Below the pieces are notes generated by a model. That model was not told where the DNA came from. It searched no databases and saw only the letters and a program-made list of their open reading frames with translations. A DNA stretch of 64,000 bases from positions 1 to 64,000 of the forward strand of contig CADAZN010000015.1 of NCBI GenBank assembly GCA_902792435.1, in the 5' to 3' direction. The translations under genes were made by a program, and so were the position numbers. Of the stretch, positions 34,465 to 43,938 are shown one piece after another; the first letter of the stretch is position 1; every line of letters starts with the position of its first letter. The DNA comes from an uncultured Bacteroidales bacterium (GTDB lineage Bacteria; Bacteroidota; Bacteroidia; Bacteroidales; Muribaculaceae).

Positions 34465-36138
34465 TTACTCCCTGAAGCTGCTGCCTCCCAGGAACTCCCT
34501 GATGAGGCTGGTGCTGGGAATGGTGTTGTCGCTGATGGACTTGAAGTAACGCAAGAAGCGCAGCAGTCGGCTTGCCTCGGCAAACTCGGGCACGTTGGTT
34601 GGCACTTGTCGCAGCACTGTCTCGGCCTGCTCCTTGATGACAGCGAGCTCAAAGAGGAGCGACGAGTTGAGCATGGCGTCGGCATTCTCCTGATAAGGGA
34701 AAATCCATTTCTCTTCGCCTCGGCGCACACTGGGCCATCGCGCGATGCTCGACCGGGCGTCTACGCTGCGGTACTTGTAGTCGCGCACGATGCGGCGCAG
34801 CAGGCGGTTGTCGCTAGTTGATACCCAGTTGTGATCGTCGATGCTCAGAGTGGTGAGCGCGCTCACATACACGCGGTATTTCATCTCCTCGGGAATCTCC
34901 TTGGTGAGCTCGGGGTTAAGGCCGTGAATGCCCTCCATGAGCAGGATGTTGTTGTCCTTGAGCTGGAGAGTGTCGCCACGATATTCGCGCTCACCGGTGT
35001 GGAAATTATAGGTGGGCATTTTCACCTCTTCGCCTGCGATGAGTGCCTTTAGGTCGTGGTTGAACAGCTCCAGGTCGAGTGCATAGAGCGACTCGTAGTC
35101 ATACTCGCCTCGCTCATCGCTTGGCGTGTGGGCACGGTCGACAAAGTAGTTGTCGAGCGAGATGACGCGGGGCACGATGTAGTTGGTGAGCAGCTGAATG
35201 GCTAGGCGCTTGCTCGACGTGGTCTTACCACTTGATGAGGGGCCTGCGATGAGCACCACGCGTGCTCCGCCGTTGTGATAGCGCTCGGTGATGTCGTCGG
35301 CGATGCGCGAGAACATCTTCTCGTGCAGGGCCTCGGCAACGTTGATGATGTCGGGCGCCCAGCCACTGTCGATGCCCTTGTTGAGAGTGCCCACGTCGTC
35401 GAGACCCACAATGTCGTTAAACTTCACATAGCGGGTGAACGCCTTGAACATTTTCTCCATGGGATAGGACTTGCGAGGCAGTTCAGGGTTGTCCTTGTCG
35501 GGGCCCAGCAGCAGCATGCCGTCTTTGTAGGGCTCAAGGTTGAACACCTTGATGTATCCTGTGGAGGGCGCCAGTGGCTCATAGTAGCTGTCGATAACGT
35601 TGTCGAGCTTGTAGAACACAGTGTAAAGGTCGCTGCTTGACTCCAGTAGTCGCACCTTGTCGTTGAGGCCTTGCTTGCGGAACATCTCCACGACGTCGGT
35701 TGTGAGACGCTCACGGCGCACAAACTTGATGTCCTGGTCGATAATCTCCTGCATTCGAGCTTTGAGGCGCTCGATATTTTCGGGTGTGAGGAGCTTCTCA
35801 TCATGCTTGATGGTGCAGTAGAACCCGCCCGAGATGCTGTGCTCGATGCGCAATCGCTTGCCCGGGAAGAGGTCGACAATGGCCTTGTAGAGAATCATAC
35901 ATAACGAGTGGATATAGACCCTGATGCCTTGTGGCGATACGGGCTCTATGTACTCAACCATCTTGGGCCCGAACACTGGATAGTTGAGAGCTTCGAGCTT
36001 GTTGTTTACCAGAGCGCAAATGGGCTTGAACGGGATGCGCTTTTCGATGGTTTCATATATCTGTTGCAAGGTGTCGCCACCGTCGATGTCGATATACTCT
36101 TGTGTGTTTTTGCAAAAAATCTTTAAGTCGTTAGTCAT
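34465..36138 (-). CDS. TGS-domain uridine kinase-like nucleoside kinase
   Basis: A 557-residue protein. Residues 1-70 form a TGS-like domain (IDIDGGDTLQQIYETI), a threonyl-tRNA-synthetase-like second additional domain follows (to about 200), and the C-terminal half is a P-loop kinase of the uridine kinase/phosphoribulokinase type with Walker A GPSSSGKTT (about 287-295), SLDNYFVDRAHTP and YDYESLYALDLE. Many Bacteroidetes carry this fusion, annotated as nucleoside kinase. The TGS part suggests nucleotide or RNA sensing; the substrate is not proven by sequence. Confidence 0.87.
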   Translation of the reverse strand: MTNDLKIFCKNTQEYIDIDGGDTLQQIYETIEKRIPFKPICALVNNKLEALNYPVFGPKMVEYIEPVSPQGIRVYIHSLCMILYKAIVDLFPGKRLRIEHSISGGFYCTIKHDEKLLTPENIERLKARMQEIIDQDIKFVRRERLTTDVVEMFRKQGLNDKVRLLESSSDLYTVFYKLDNVIDSYYEPLAPSTGYIKVFNLEPYKDGMLLLGPDKDNPELPRKSYPMEKMFKAFTRYVKFNDIVGLDDVGTLNKGIDSGWAPDIINVAEALHEKMFSRIADDITERYHNGGARVVLIAGPSSSGKTTSSKRLAIQLLTNYIVPRVISLDNYFVDRAHTPSDERGEYDYESLYALDLELFNHDLKALIAGEEVKMPTYNFHTGEREYRGDTLQLKDNNILLMEGIHGLNPELTKEIPEEMKYRVYVSALTTLSIDDHNWVSTSDNRLLRRIVRDYKYRSVDARSSIARWPSVRRGEEKWIFPYQENADAMLNSSLLFELAVIKEQAETVLRQVPTNVPEFAEASRLLRFLRYFKSISDNTIPSTSLIREFLGGSSFRE

Positions 36139-36202
36139 TGTTTAGTTATGAGTATTGAGTTATGAGTATTGAGTCTATGAACTGTGAACTGTGAACTATG
36201 AA
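36139..36202 (-). repeat. 7/14-bp-period tandem array
   Basis: Read on the plus strand: two copies of TATGAGTATTGAGT (14 bp) followed by GAACTGT, GAACTGT, GAACTAT and GAACTAC heptamers. It fills the gap between two minus-strand genes. Confidence 0.88.
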
Positions 36203-36472
36203 CTACAAAGCTGCAACGGCAAAGATTGCAGCATAGCTGAGCCACAGGAGGATGAGCAGGATCCACATTATCTCGGGTCGCTCGTTGCGGCAGAACCATG
36301 CCATGAGCACCGACCCGAGCGCATAGAACGGGAAAACCACCATAAGCATTCGCTTGGCGTTGTTGAAGAGGTAGGCACTATCGTGCAAAATGGATACTGG
36401 CCACCACAGCAGTGGCAGCAGCGAAAGCCAAATCATCAGTTTCTTCCAGCGTGGAGTCTTCTCGTGGTTCAT
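36203..36472 (-). CDS. small membrane protein, unknown function
   Basis: An 89-residue protein with three predicted membrane helices (about 12-31, 43-60, 66-87) starting MNHEKTPRWKK. The start at 36472 is preferred: an upstream in-frame start would overlap the end of the TPR gene at 36480. The gap to that gene is 7 bp, so it is probably cotranscribed with the TPR pair. No family recognised. Confidence 0.65.
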   Translation of the reverse strand: MNHEKTPRWKKLMIWLSLLPLLWWPVSILHDSAYLFNNAKRMLMVVFPFYALGSVLMAWFCRNERPEIMWILLILLWLSYAAIFAVAAL

Positions 36473-36479
36473 TCTAATA

Positions 36480-38426
36480 TTATTCTTTTGGTTTGTACTC
36501 GCCATTGAGCCAGCGAGTTTTGTATTCATTTATGATGTTCAAGAACTTAGGATTGTCGCGCACGTTATCGAAATCATAGTCGAGAATGGTGTAGCCATAG
36601 TTGAGCGCGTCATCACTGTTGCCCTCGAAGTGCTTCTTTAGGAAACTAATGGCCTGGTCGATGTCGCCATGAAGAGCATAGGCGCATGCGAGGTTGTAGT
36701 TCGACATTGTCTCGGGTAGCGGCCCGAGGGCTACTAAGTCATCATAGGTCATCTCGATTAATTGCGTGGTGTTAGCCGAGAGTCGGTCAAGAATAGCCTT
36801 CGACTCGTCGGTTCGTCCAAGATAATAGAGGGCGCACATCTTAGTCTCTTCATTGTAGTTGAAATCATGTGTGGCGAGGAGTTCGTTAAGTATCTCTTGT
36901 CCCTCGTTCACCTTCCCCGACAGGACTAGTGCTCGTGCTTTGTAATAGGTTGGCATGATGTTATCCTCTTCGCTCTTGGCCCATTGTTCGTAGCAATCGA
37001 TGGCGTTTTTCCAGTCGCCTTTGGCGCTCAGGGCCCATCCCAGAGTGCTGTAGCAGAAACTCATCAAGTTGCTACCAAGATAGCTCTGCACCTTGGCATC
37101 GTTAACGACTTGGTCGGCCAGTCCGCAGTTCATCGCTATCTCTATTTTGTGCTTAAAAGCATTGTTATTGTCATCGTCTTTAACAGCAGCAACGTCAAGG
37201 ATATAGAGCGCCTTATTCACATCGCCAAGCTTGTAATAGAGGTCGGCTAAATAGGTGAGAGTAGTGACGTCGTTGGTGACTTTGATAGCCTTTTTAGCAC
37301 ATTCTAGTGCTTTGTTGTAGTCGTGACTGACTTTTTCGTGCATCATAGCCTCTACTAACGGCCAGTTGATGGGCAGCTCGTCGGAGAACTGGTGTTGTTC
37401 CTGCTTTTTGATGGTGTCGAGCAACTTGCTCAGGTTTTCATCGCTAATGGTAGCAATCGCTGCCAGAGGGGTGTAGGCATCGTCGATAGCACCACCGTTG
37501 GCTAGTGTCACAATATCGTCGACAGCTTCGTCATATCGTTTTGCGTGAGAGAGAGTTGAGGCTCTCATCTTAACCAATTCGGCGTTATCAGGATCAATAG
37601 AAATGAGCTGGTTGATGATTTCTAGTGCTTTGTCATAGTTCTCGCGTTTCACTTCGCAAGAAGCTAAATAAAGTTGCACTATTTCATTGTCAGGAAGGTA
37701 GGTTTGTGCCTTCTGGGCACACTTTTCCACCATTTCATTGTTCTCGTTATCACTATAGAAATTTAAGAGCTTGAGGTAGCTATTGTCGCAAGGATGAACA
37801 TTTGTCGCTTCGATGAGGCAAGCCTCCTGAAGGTTTTCGTCTAAGTCGTTCTCCTTGAGGATGTCGTTCTTTGCCAGCAGGGCCTTGCAGCGCGACTCTT
37901 TGTCGGCTGCTGGGAGCATTGCGATTCCCTCGTCAAGCAACTTCAAGGCATTAGTGATGGCAGTTTCCTTTTCTTTCAATTTCTCTTGGTAGAATGCGTC
38001 GATTAGTGCCATTCTTTCCTCGTCGGTGGCGCCATTTGGAATCTTTACGACCTGTAGGCCGCTGAAAATATCTACCAGCAACATGTTGAGGCTGATGGTC
38101 GCGATATGGCACTCGCACAACGCGATGTTGCATTTTGCATAGGCATTGCGTGGGTGCTGCTTGAGTTCTTTATTGAAGAAGGTGATGGCACTCTTGTAGG
38201 GGGCAGTTTCATCGACATCGGCATCGGCATCGGCATCGTCAGTTGCAACAGCATCTATTTCTTGTGTCATTGACTTCACACCAAGCTCGAAATTCTTGCT
38301 GCTGGTCCACTTGTTGTATTGCTTGCTGTCGATAACCTCGGCCAGCGTTTCGTCATTGTCGGGCACGGTCTCGTCGTTGACATAATCAATCATCTTGAGC
38401 CCATGCTGTTGCTGCCAGCATCGCAA
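36480..38426 (-). CDS. periplasmic TPR protein, signal peptide out of frame
   Basis: About 640 residues with many TPR-like helix pairs (for example NYNLACAYALHGDIDQAISFLKK in part) and a clear paralogue directly upstream (38473-40263): DSKQYNKWTSSKNF corresponds to DSDQYNQWTTSTNF. A perfect signal peptide, MNKFRLLAVTLFAMLAATAWA, starts at ATG 38460 but stops after QDD at 38386; the mature part is in the frame one base further. A one-base insertion in 38386-38395 explains it. As read, the body could start only from TTG 38426 or ATG 38393, without a signal. Either a recent frameshift, a sequencing error or a phase-variable switch. Confidence 0.8.
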   Translation of the reverse strand: MRCWQQQHGLKMIDYVNDETVPDNDETLAEVIDSKQYNKWTSSKNFELGVKSMTQEIDAVATDDADADADVDETAPYKSAITFFNKELKQHPRNAYAKCNIALCECHIATISLNMLLVDIFSGLQVVKIPNGATDEERMALIDAFYQEKLKEKETAITNALKLLDEGIAMLPAADKESRCKALLAKNDILKENDLDENLQEACLIEATNVHPCDNSYLKLLNFYSDNENNEMVEKCAQKAQTYLPDNEIVQLYLASCEVKRENYDKALEIINQLISIDPDNAELVKMRASTLSHAKRYDEAVDDIVTLANGGAIDDAYTPLAAIATISDENLSKLLDTIKKQEQHQFSDELPINWPLVEAMMHEKVSHDYNKALECAKKAIKVTNDVTTLTYLADLYYKLGDVNKALYILDVAAVKDDDNNNAFKHKIEIAMNCGLADQVVNDAKVQSYLGSNLMSFCYSTLGWALSAKGDWKNAIDCYEQWAKSEEDNIMPTYYKARALVLSGKVNEGQEILNELLATHDFNYNEETKMCALYYLGRTDESKAILDRLSANTTQLIEMTYDDLVALGPLPETMSNYNLACAYALHGDIDQAISFLKKHFEGNSDDALNYGYTILDYDFDNVRDNPKFLNIINEYKTRWLNGEYKPKE

Positions 38427-38472
38427 AGAGGGTTACCGCTAATAGTCTGAACTTATTCATTGTGGTAATGAG

Positions 38473-40263
38473 TTACTTGTTGTTTTTCCATTGATAGTAA
38501 TACTTGTCGATGAGTTGCTGGAACTCGGGTAGCTTCTTGATGGCGTCGAAACGGCGGTCAAGGGCCATATAGCCGAAGTTGTAGGGCAACTCGTCGTTCT
38601 CGAAGTGCTTAGCGGTCCACTCGCAGGCTTTGGCATTATCGCCAATTGAAGCATAGACTGCTGCGATGTCGTAGCAAGTCACATCGCTGCCGTCAAGAGT
38701 CCTGTTCTCATCGGAGATAAAGAGAGGATTGGGGTGCCAAGCCTTCTCGAGCGATTCAAGAATAGTGCGCGCCTCGTTGGTGCGGCCAAGCATGGCACAC
38801 GCTTGGGCCTTGATGGCTTGGTTGGTAGTTGATGAATCTTCAGTAACCAAGTCAATGATTTCCTCTAGTGGCTTAGTGGCCTCAGCACTACAGCCTAAAT
38901 CGGTAAGTGCCATGGCGTAGTAGAGATTGGCCTGTAGTGAATGAGGGGTGCTTGACACTGCTTTACTAAGTGGTTCCAAGGCTTGCTCAGGGCATTTCTT
39001 GAGCACATAGTACTTGCCCAGGTTCACATAGTCGTCGGTCTCTATCGTGAATACGTCGCTGAGTGTGAGTTTGGTAGTAAGATTGTTGATGAGCTGGTCA
39101 ATCATTCCTTGATTCTCTTGCAATTGTTGTAGGTTGCCAGTAACGCACAAGTTGGTGGCTGCTTGCGCGTGAAGCAAGGCGTTGGGGATATCACCAGCCA
39201 TGTAATAGCTGTAACCTATGCATTGATTCCACAAGCGGGGTTCATTGTCGCTTTTTGCTTTCAGAAAACTTTCGGTTGCTGCTTTGTAATCGTGCTTGTC
39301 GAAGCAGTAAATCAAGCCACGAAGCATGGTCCACACCACAGGATTTCCTTCTTCGGCAAACTCGCGTTGGCCAATCTTGGAGAGTACCATATTTGGGTTA
39401 GCACCAATTCGCTTTAGGCTGTTATAAAGAAATTGATAATCAGCGCCTCCTGAAAGGAGAAAATCGGTAGCGTCGGCGGTGTTTCCTTTCTGTGCTAAAG
39501 CGTTAGCATAGGCCATCACCACCTCAGAGTCAATTTCGCCATCTTGTTGCCTTGCCAACTCGATGTATCGGCCGGCATAGTTGATAACTCCATCATGGTC
39601 TTCTTTTTGTGCAGCTATGCTGGCCATCAATAACAAGAATTCACTCTTCTCAGGGAACTTTTCAATGGCTTTGAGCGCATATTTCTCACTCTTGCTAGTA
39701 TCGTCTTCATCCCATGAAAGCTCAATCAGCACCCTGTAAATGTCGGCATTGGGCCTGTACTCAGTCGATTTTTCCAAACAAGACACCATCTGCAACGAGT
39801 CGAATGGCTCACAACTCTTGTGGAAGTAGGCCATCCATAGCCATGCGTTGGCGTGCATAATCGAGTCGGCAGCAGGGATGAGTTGGCGACCTTGATCCAT
39901 AAGACCTAGTGCTTGATGCATGCCTTTGTTTACGAATTCCTTACCCATTGCAATCGAGTCGGGGGCTTCAGTATCCATGAAATCATAGCTTTGAAACATG
40001 GTTTGCATTGCCATAATCATTGACTTGTTGCAAAGGGCATAACCGTTGAGTGGATGTTGCTTTAACTCTTTATCAAAGTAGGAAATTGCATTGTCGATAT
40101 CATCCTGTTTTCCTTCTTTAATAATCTTCATTCCGTTGACAAAGTTCGTACTGGTTGTCCATTGGTTGTACTGGTCGCTGTCGAACCACAAAATCAGTTC
40201 GTCGGCGCGGCCTATAATAACTGTTGCCAAAAATAATGTAAGGAAGATTAGTCTTGTCTTCAT
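38473..40263 (-). CDS. periplasmic TPR-repeat protein
   Basis: A 596-residue protein with a Sec signal peptide (MKTRLIFLTLFLATVIIGRA) and TPR-like helices through most of its length (NAISYFDKELKQHPLNGYALCNKS; AIEKFPEKSEFLLLMASIAAQ). Paralogue of the gene downstream, from which it is separated by 13 bp from that gene's original ATG, so the pair arose by tandem duplication. Such proteins usually serve as scaffolds in the periplasm. Function not known. Confidence 0.82.
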   Translation of the reverse strand: MKTRLIFLTLFLATVIIGRADELILWFDSDQYNQWTTSTNFVNGMKIIKEGKQDDIDNAISYFDKELKQHPLNGYALCNKSMIMAMQTMFQSYDFMDTEAPDSIAMGKEFVNKGMHQALGLMDQGRQLIPAADSIMHANAWLWMAYFHKSCEPFDSLQMVSCLEKSTEYRPNADIYRVLIELSWDEDDTSKSEKYALKAIEKFPEKSEFLLLMASIAAQKEDHDGVINYAGRYIELARQQDGEIDSEVVMAYANALAQKGNTADATDFLLSGGADYQFLYNSLKRIGANPNMVLSKIGQREFAEEGNPVVWTMLRGLIYCFDKHDYKAATESFLKAKSDNEPRLWNQCIGYSYYMAGDIPNALLHAQAATNLCVTGNLQQLQENQGMIDQLINNLTTKLTLSDVFTIETDDYVNLGKYYVLKKCPEQALEPLSKAVSSTPHSLQANLYYAMALTDLGCSAEATKPLEEIIDLVTEDSSTTNQAIKAQACAMLGRTNEARTILESLEKAWHPNPLFISDENRTLDGSDVTCYDIAAVYASIGDNAKACEWTAKHFENDELPYNFGYMALDRRFDAIKKLPEFQQLIDKYYYQWKNNK

Positions 40264-40295
40264 GTTTTATTGTGGGATGTGATACTATTAACCCC

Positions 40296-40303
40296 CAAAG
40301 ATA
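40296..40303 (-). promoter_or_regulatory. -7 box of the TPR operon
   Basis: TATCTTTG on the minus strand, 33 bp before the start codon at 40263. No convincing -33 box. Confidence 0.6.
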
Positions 40304-40388
40304 GATATTATTTAGAAGATAAAAAACATTAACATGCGAAAAAAGCAAAAATATGACTGTTTTTAGCTGCCGTGTTGCTTATTATTAG

Positions 40389-40396
40389 TAATTTTG
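40389..40396 (+). promoter_or_regulatory. -7 box of the M48 protease gene
   Basis: TAATTTTG, 24 bp before the start at 40421. Divergent from the TPR operon promoter. Confidence 0.5.
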
Positions 40397-40420
40397 TGAC
40401 CAAGAAATCACATTACAATT

Positions 40421-41662
40421 ATGCCTACATTATTAATTGTTATTATAGCGTTTGTGCTGCTAGAGTTTGCGGTGAGCAGTGTGCTCTCATGGCTCAATGG
40501 CAAGTGGATGACGAATCCAGTCCCTAAGGTGCTTGAGGGACTTTATGATGAAGATAAATATCGCAAGCAGCAAGAATACACACGCACCAATCGCCGTCTT
40601 GGCTGGATAGAGCGCTGCGTGACACTCGTTATCACGTTGGTAATTCTTCTCACTGGCCTTTTGGGCTGGCTCGATGATTTGACGGCCAAGTGGAGCCACG
40701 GGTTGCTCATTCAATTGCTCATCTTCTTTGGCATCTATGCTGTGGTTTCGGCTATCATCAGCCTGCCGTTTAGTTATTACGATACCTTCGTGATTGAGGA
40801 GAAGTTTGGCTTTAACAAGACCACTCGCAAGACGTTCTGGCTCGACACACTCAAAAGCTTAGTGCTGATGCTTTTGCTAGGTGGCGTGCTGCTTAGTGTG
40901 GTGTATTTGCTTTACAGCTATCTAGGCTCTTCATTCTGGCTATGGGCAACACTGGTGTGTGCTGCATTTATAATCTTTTTCTCGCTATTCTACAGCAACT
41001 TGATAGTGCCACTGTTTAATAAGCAAAAGCCTCTGGAGCAGGGCGAGCTGCGCACTGCCATTGAGGAGGCTGCCAGCCAAATGGGTTTCTCAATAAAGAA
41101 TATCTATGTTATGGACGGTTCCAAGCACAGCACCAAGGCCAATGCCTATTTCACAGGCTTTGGAATGAAAAAGAGGGTAGTGCTCTTCGACACCCTTATT
41201 GAGCAACTCACCACCGATGAGATTGTAGCGGTGCTCACGCACGAACTAGGGCACTACAAGCATCGCGACACAATCAAAAACACCATCATGAGCATTGTGA
41301 TGGTGGCAGTGAACTTGTGGGTGTTCTCGCTACTTGTTGACAATCCCGAACTTTCACATGCTTTGGGTGGAAGCCGCAACCACTCGTTTGCCTTGTCGCT
41401 CATCGCCTTCTCGTTGCTGTTCTCACCCATTGACTTGATTCTCGACCCAATTATCAATGGAATATCCAGGCGCTGCGAGTACCGTGCCGATGCCTATGCC
41501 GCGCATTATGGTCATGGCGAGGCGCTGATTTCGGGCCTGAAGAAACTGAGTGCCAACACTCTTAGCAATCTAACTCCTCACCCTGCTGTGGTTTGGATGG
41601 ATTATAGCCATCCCACGCTCGCCCAGCGCATCGAAGCGATAATGAGTGAGAGGGAAGAGTGA
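40421..41662 (+). CDS. M48 (Ste24-like) membrane metalloprotease
   Basis: A 413-residue integral membrane zinc protease related to CAAX prenyl protease Ste24. Several membrane helices (about 1-22, 63-85, 99-120, 148-170, 175-198) precede the zinc motif H274-E-L-G-H278, and the third ligand glutamate lies in CEYRADAYAA (about 352). Bacterial relatives act in quality control of membrane proteins. Length matches the family. cinA follows 50 bp downstream on the same strand. Confidence 0.92.
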   Translation: MPTLLIVIIAFVLLEFAVSSVLSWLNGKWMTNPVPKVLEGLYDEDKYRKQQEYTRTNRRLGWIERCVTLVITLVILLTGLLGWLDDLTAKWSHGLLIQLLIFFGIYAVVSAIISLPFSYYDTFVIEEKFGFNKTTRKTFWLDTLKSLVLMLLLGGVLLSVVYLLYSYLGSSFWLWATLVCAAFIIFFSLFYSNLIVPLFNKQKPLEQGELRTAIEEAASQMGFSIKNIYVMDGSKHSTKANAYFTGFGMKKRVVLFDTLIEQLTTDEIVAVLTHELGHYKHRDTIKNTIMSIVMVAVNLWVFSLLVDNPELSHALGGSRNHSFALSLIAFSLLFSPIDLILDPIINGISRRCEYRADAYAAHYGHGEALISGLKKLSANTLSNLTPHPAVVWMDYSHPTLAQRIEAIMSEREE

Positions 41663-41712
41663 GAGGTGAGAATGCTGATTCTTGAAACGAATTATAAACT
41701 ATATAAGAAACA

Positions 41713-42951
41713 ATGAAATATTCAACAATAGTAATAGGTGACGAGCTGCTCATAGGGCAGGTTACCGATACCAACTCGGGATGGATAGCACGCCACATGG
41801 CACCCCTGGGATGGGAGTCGCAAAGTGTGCGAGTTATTGCCGACGACGCTAGTGAAATAAAACGTGCCATCGAGGATGCTTTTGCCCTCACCGACTTGGT
41901 GCTGATGACTGGAGGCTTAGGTCCCACTAAGGATGATATAACCAAGGCTACGTTATGCGATTATTTCGGTGGTGAAATGGTACTCAACGAGGATGTGAAG
42001 CGAAACGTTGACGATATGTTTGCCCGCCGTGGCATACCGATGAATCGCCTCACGGCATCGCAGGCAATGGTGCCTTCATCATGTCAAGTGATACAGAATG
42101 AGGTGGGCACTGCGCCCATTATGTGGTTTGAACGTAATGGAAAGGTGCTGGTGTCGATGCCGGGTGTCCCAGTTGAGACGCAGACCATGATGGAGCGTGC
42201 CGTGATTCCACGTCTGGTGAAGCACTTCCACAGCGATGTCGACATCGAGTATCGCACGTTTGTGGTGATCGACTATGCCGAAAGTGCTCTCGCTGAGAAG
42301 CTCGAGCAGTTTGAGCAGGATATGCCCAGCTATATCCACTTGGCTTATCTGCCAGCGCAAGGTGTTATAAGGTTGAGGCTCACTGGCACGCATGGCGACC
42401 GTGAGAAATTGAATGATGACATGGACAGGTTGTCGAGTAAGCTGCACAAACTCTTGGGCAAGAGCATTATTGCCGATGCCGACAAACCATTGTCGCAGAT
42501 AGTGGGGGAGAGGTTGCGAGAGCTTGGACTCACACTATCGACTGCCGAGAGTTGCACTGGCGGCAACATCGCCCATGTGATTACCGAGATTGCAGGTAGC
42601 AGCGACTATTTTATGGGCAGTGTAGTGAGCTATAGCAACGATGTGAAGCACCGAGTACTGGGAGTTGACGACACGGTTCTCGACACATGTGGAGCGGTGA
42701 GCCAGCCCGTGGTGGAGCAAATGGTTAACGGTGCTTGCGCAGTGTGCCACACCCATTGTGCTGTGGCGACAAGCGGCGTGGCAGGACCTGGCGGCGGAAC
42801 GCCCGAAAAACCTGTGGGTACTGTGTGGATGGCAGCCAAAGTGGGTGATATCGTCACAAGCAAGTGCCTGCACTTCACCGGTAGTCGCGCCCAAATCATT
42901 GACCGCGCAACCACCCACGCCTTGATAATGCTCCTCAAGCTCCTGAAATAA
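41713..42951 (+). CDS. cinA: CinA: nicotinamide-nucleotide amidase / competence-damage protein
   Basis: A 412-residue CinA. The N-terminal MoCF-like domain (about 1-170) contains GDELLIGQVTDTNSGWIA and TGGLGPTKDD, linked to ADP-ribose pyrophosphatase activity in other CinA proteins. The C-terminal PncC domain (about 255-412) has STAESCTGGNIAHVIT and TSGVAGPGGGTPEKPVGTVW, which deamidates nicotinamide mononucleotide. Full length with both domains. Confidence 0.96.
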   Translation: MKYSTIVIGDELLIGQVTDTNSGWIARHMAPLGWESQSVRVIADDASEIKRAIEDAFALTDLVLMTGGLGPTKDDITKATLCDYFGGEMVLNEDVKRNVDDMFARRGIPMNRLTASQAMVPSSCQVIQNEVGTAPIMWFERNGKVLVSMPGVPVETQTMMERAVIPRLVKHFHSDVDIEYRTFVVIDYAESALAEKLEQFEQDMPSYIHLAYLPAQGVIRLRLTGTHGDREKLNDDMDRLSSKLHKLLGKSIIADADKPLSQIVGERLRELGLTLSTAESCTGGNIAHVITEIAGSSDYFMGSVVSYSNDVKHRVLGVDDTVLDTCGAVSQPVVEQMVNGACAVCHTHCAVATSGVAGPGGGTPEKPVGTVWMAAKVGDIVTSKCLHFTGSRAQIIDRATTHALIMLLKLLK

Positions 42952-42989
42952 AATCGTTCTCTACAATCGCTTATCGCGATAACCTTTTT

Positions 42990-43586
42990 TTAGTCGAAGA
43001 GGGAGAGCTGGCCCACTAGGTTGAAGCTCTTGCGGTGGTAGGGGCTGATGCCGTGTGCCACGATGGCGGCGCGGTGGTCTTTAGTGGGATAGCCTTTGTT
43101 CTTTGCCCAGTTGTAGTGTGGGAATTCCTCTGCAATTTTTCTCATATATTCGTCACGGTGAGTCTTGGCGAGGACGCTCGCTGCAGCAATGCTCATCATC
43201 TTGCCGTCGCCCTTGACTACTGTAGTGAAAGGGATGTCGCCATAGGGATAGAAGCGGTTGCCGTCGACGAGGATGTGCTCGGGCCTGATTGATAGTTGGT
43301 TTAAGGCGCGATGCATAGCTGTAATCGACGCCTTGAGGATGTTGATTCGGTCAATCTCCTGAGGCGATACCATTGCCACAGCCCACGCTATAGCTTCATG
43401 CTCGATGATTGGGCGCAGCAAGTCGCGCTGGTGCTCAGTGAGCTGCTTACTGTCGTTGAGCAGTTCGTTTTCAAAATCGGGTGGCAAAATAACCGCGGCG
43501 GCCGTCACAGGTCCAGCCAAGCACCCACGCCCAGCCTCATCACACCCCGCCTCTACGCGTCCTTCTTGCAAGTATCGTTGTAGCAT
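42990..43586 (-). CDS. rnhB: ribonuclease HII
   Basis: A 198-residue RNase HII that cuts RNA in RNA-DNA hybrids and single ribonucleotides in DNA. The active-site start [14 protein letters not shown] carries the first Asp-Glu pair, and the DGNRFYP segment and later [15 protein letters not shown] hold the other acidic residues. The ATG at 43586 (MLQRYLQEG) matches the family's N-terminus; an in-frame TTG at 43598 is less likely. Convergent with cinA. Confidence 0.95.
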   Translation of the reverse strand: MLQRYLQEGRVEAGCDEAGRGCLAGPVTAAAVILPPDFENELLNDSKQLTEHQRDLLRPIIEHEAIAWAVAMVSPQEIDRINILKASITAMHRALNQLSIRPEHILVDGNRFYPYGDIPFTTVVKGDGKMMSIAAASVLAKTHRDEYMRKIAEEFPHYNWAKNKGYPTKDHRAAIVAHGISPYHRKSFNLVGQLSLFD

Positions 43587-43671
43587 ATTACAAATCAATT
43601 TATTAATCTATTATTGATATCTTCTTCACAATTTCATGAGGAAAAGTTTTTTCCTTTTGCCACTCAACATG

Positions 43672-43679
43672 CAAAGATA
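43672..43679 (-). promoter_or_regulatory. -7 box of rnhB
   Basis: TATCTTTG on the minus strand, giving an 80-nt leader. No -33 box is visible because the region upstream is a run of T and A. Confidence 0.55.
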
Positions 43680-43938
43680 CAGTTTTTTTCTTTCTTTTTA
43701 AAAAAAGATTATTATTGTATGATTTTTATTGAAATGATTTCTTCTGCAAAAAGAAAATTGCTGACAATCAACAATTTGGCGCCCTTTAGGATTTGGTCTG
43801 CAAATAAAAACACTATCCATAGAATGGGATATACGTCAAGAAATAATTCCTGCATGCATTGTATCTTTATTAAACCTTTTATTGTATCTTCGTGTTATTT
43901 ACATCTTACCCAATAACTTTTTCGGGTTATCCACTAAC
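43680..43938. other. AT-rich gap between rnhB and the DUF5131 gene
   Basis: The whole gene-free gap is 43587-43938. Apart from the rnhB promoter I see only AT-rich DNA with no convincing ORF, tRNA or repeat. A weak hairpin ATAAC/GTTAT near 43913-43931 may end minus-strand transcription of the island. Confidence 0.5.

Noticed and set aside
42969-42980. TTATCGCGATAA palindrome after cinA as terminator
   Set aside because: The palindrome has no loop and would make only a very short hairpin; a T run follows, but the evidence is too weak.
43614-43916. Open frame of 100 residues on the plus strand in the rnhB-DUF5131 gap
   Set aside because: AT-rich with irregular composition (many Phe, Ile, Lys), overlaps the rnhB promoter, no ribosome binding site and no recognisable motif.
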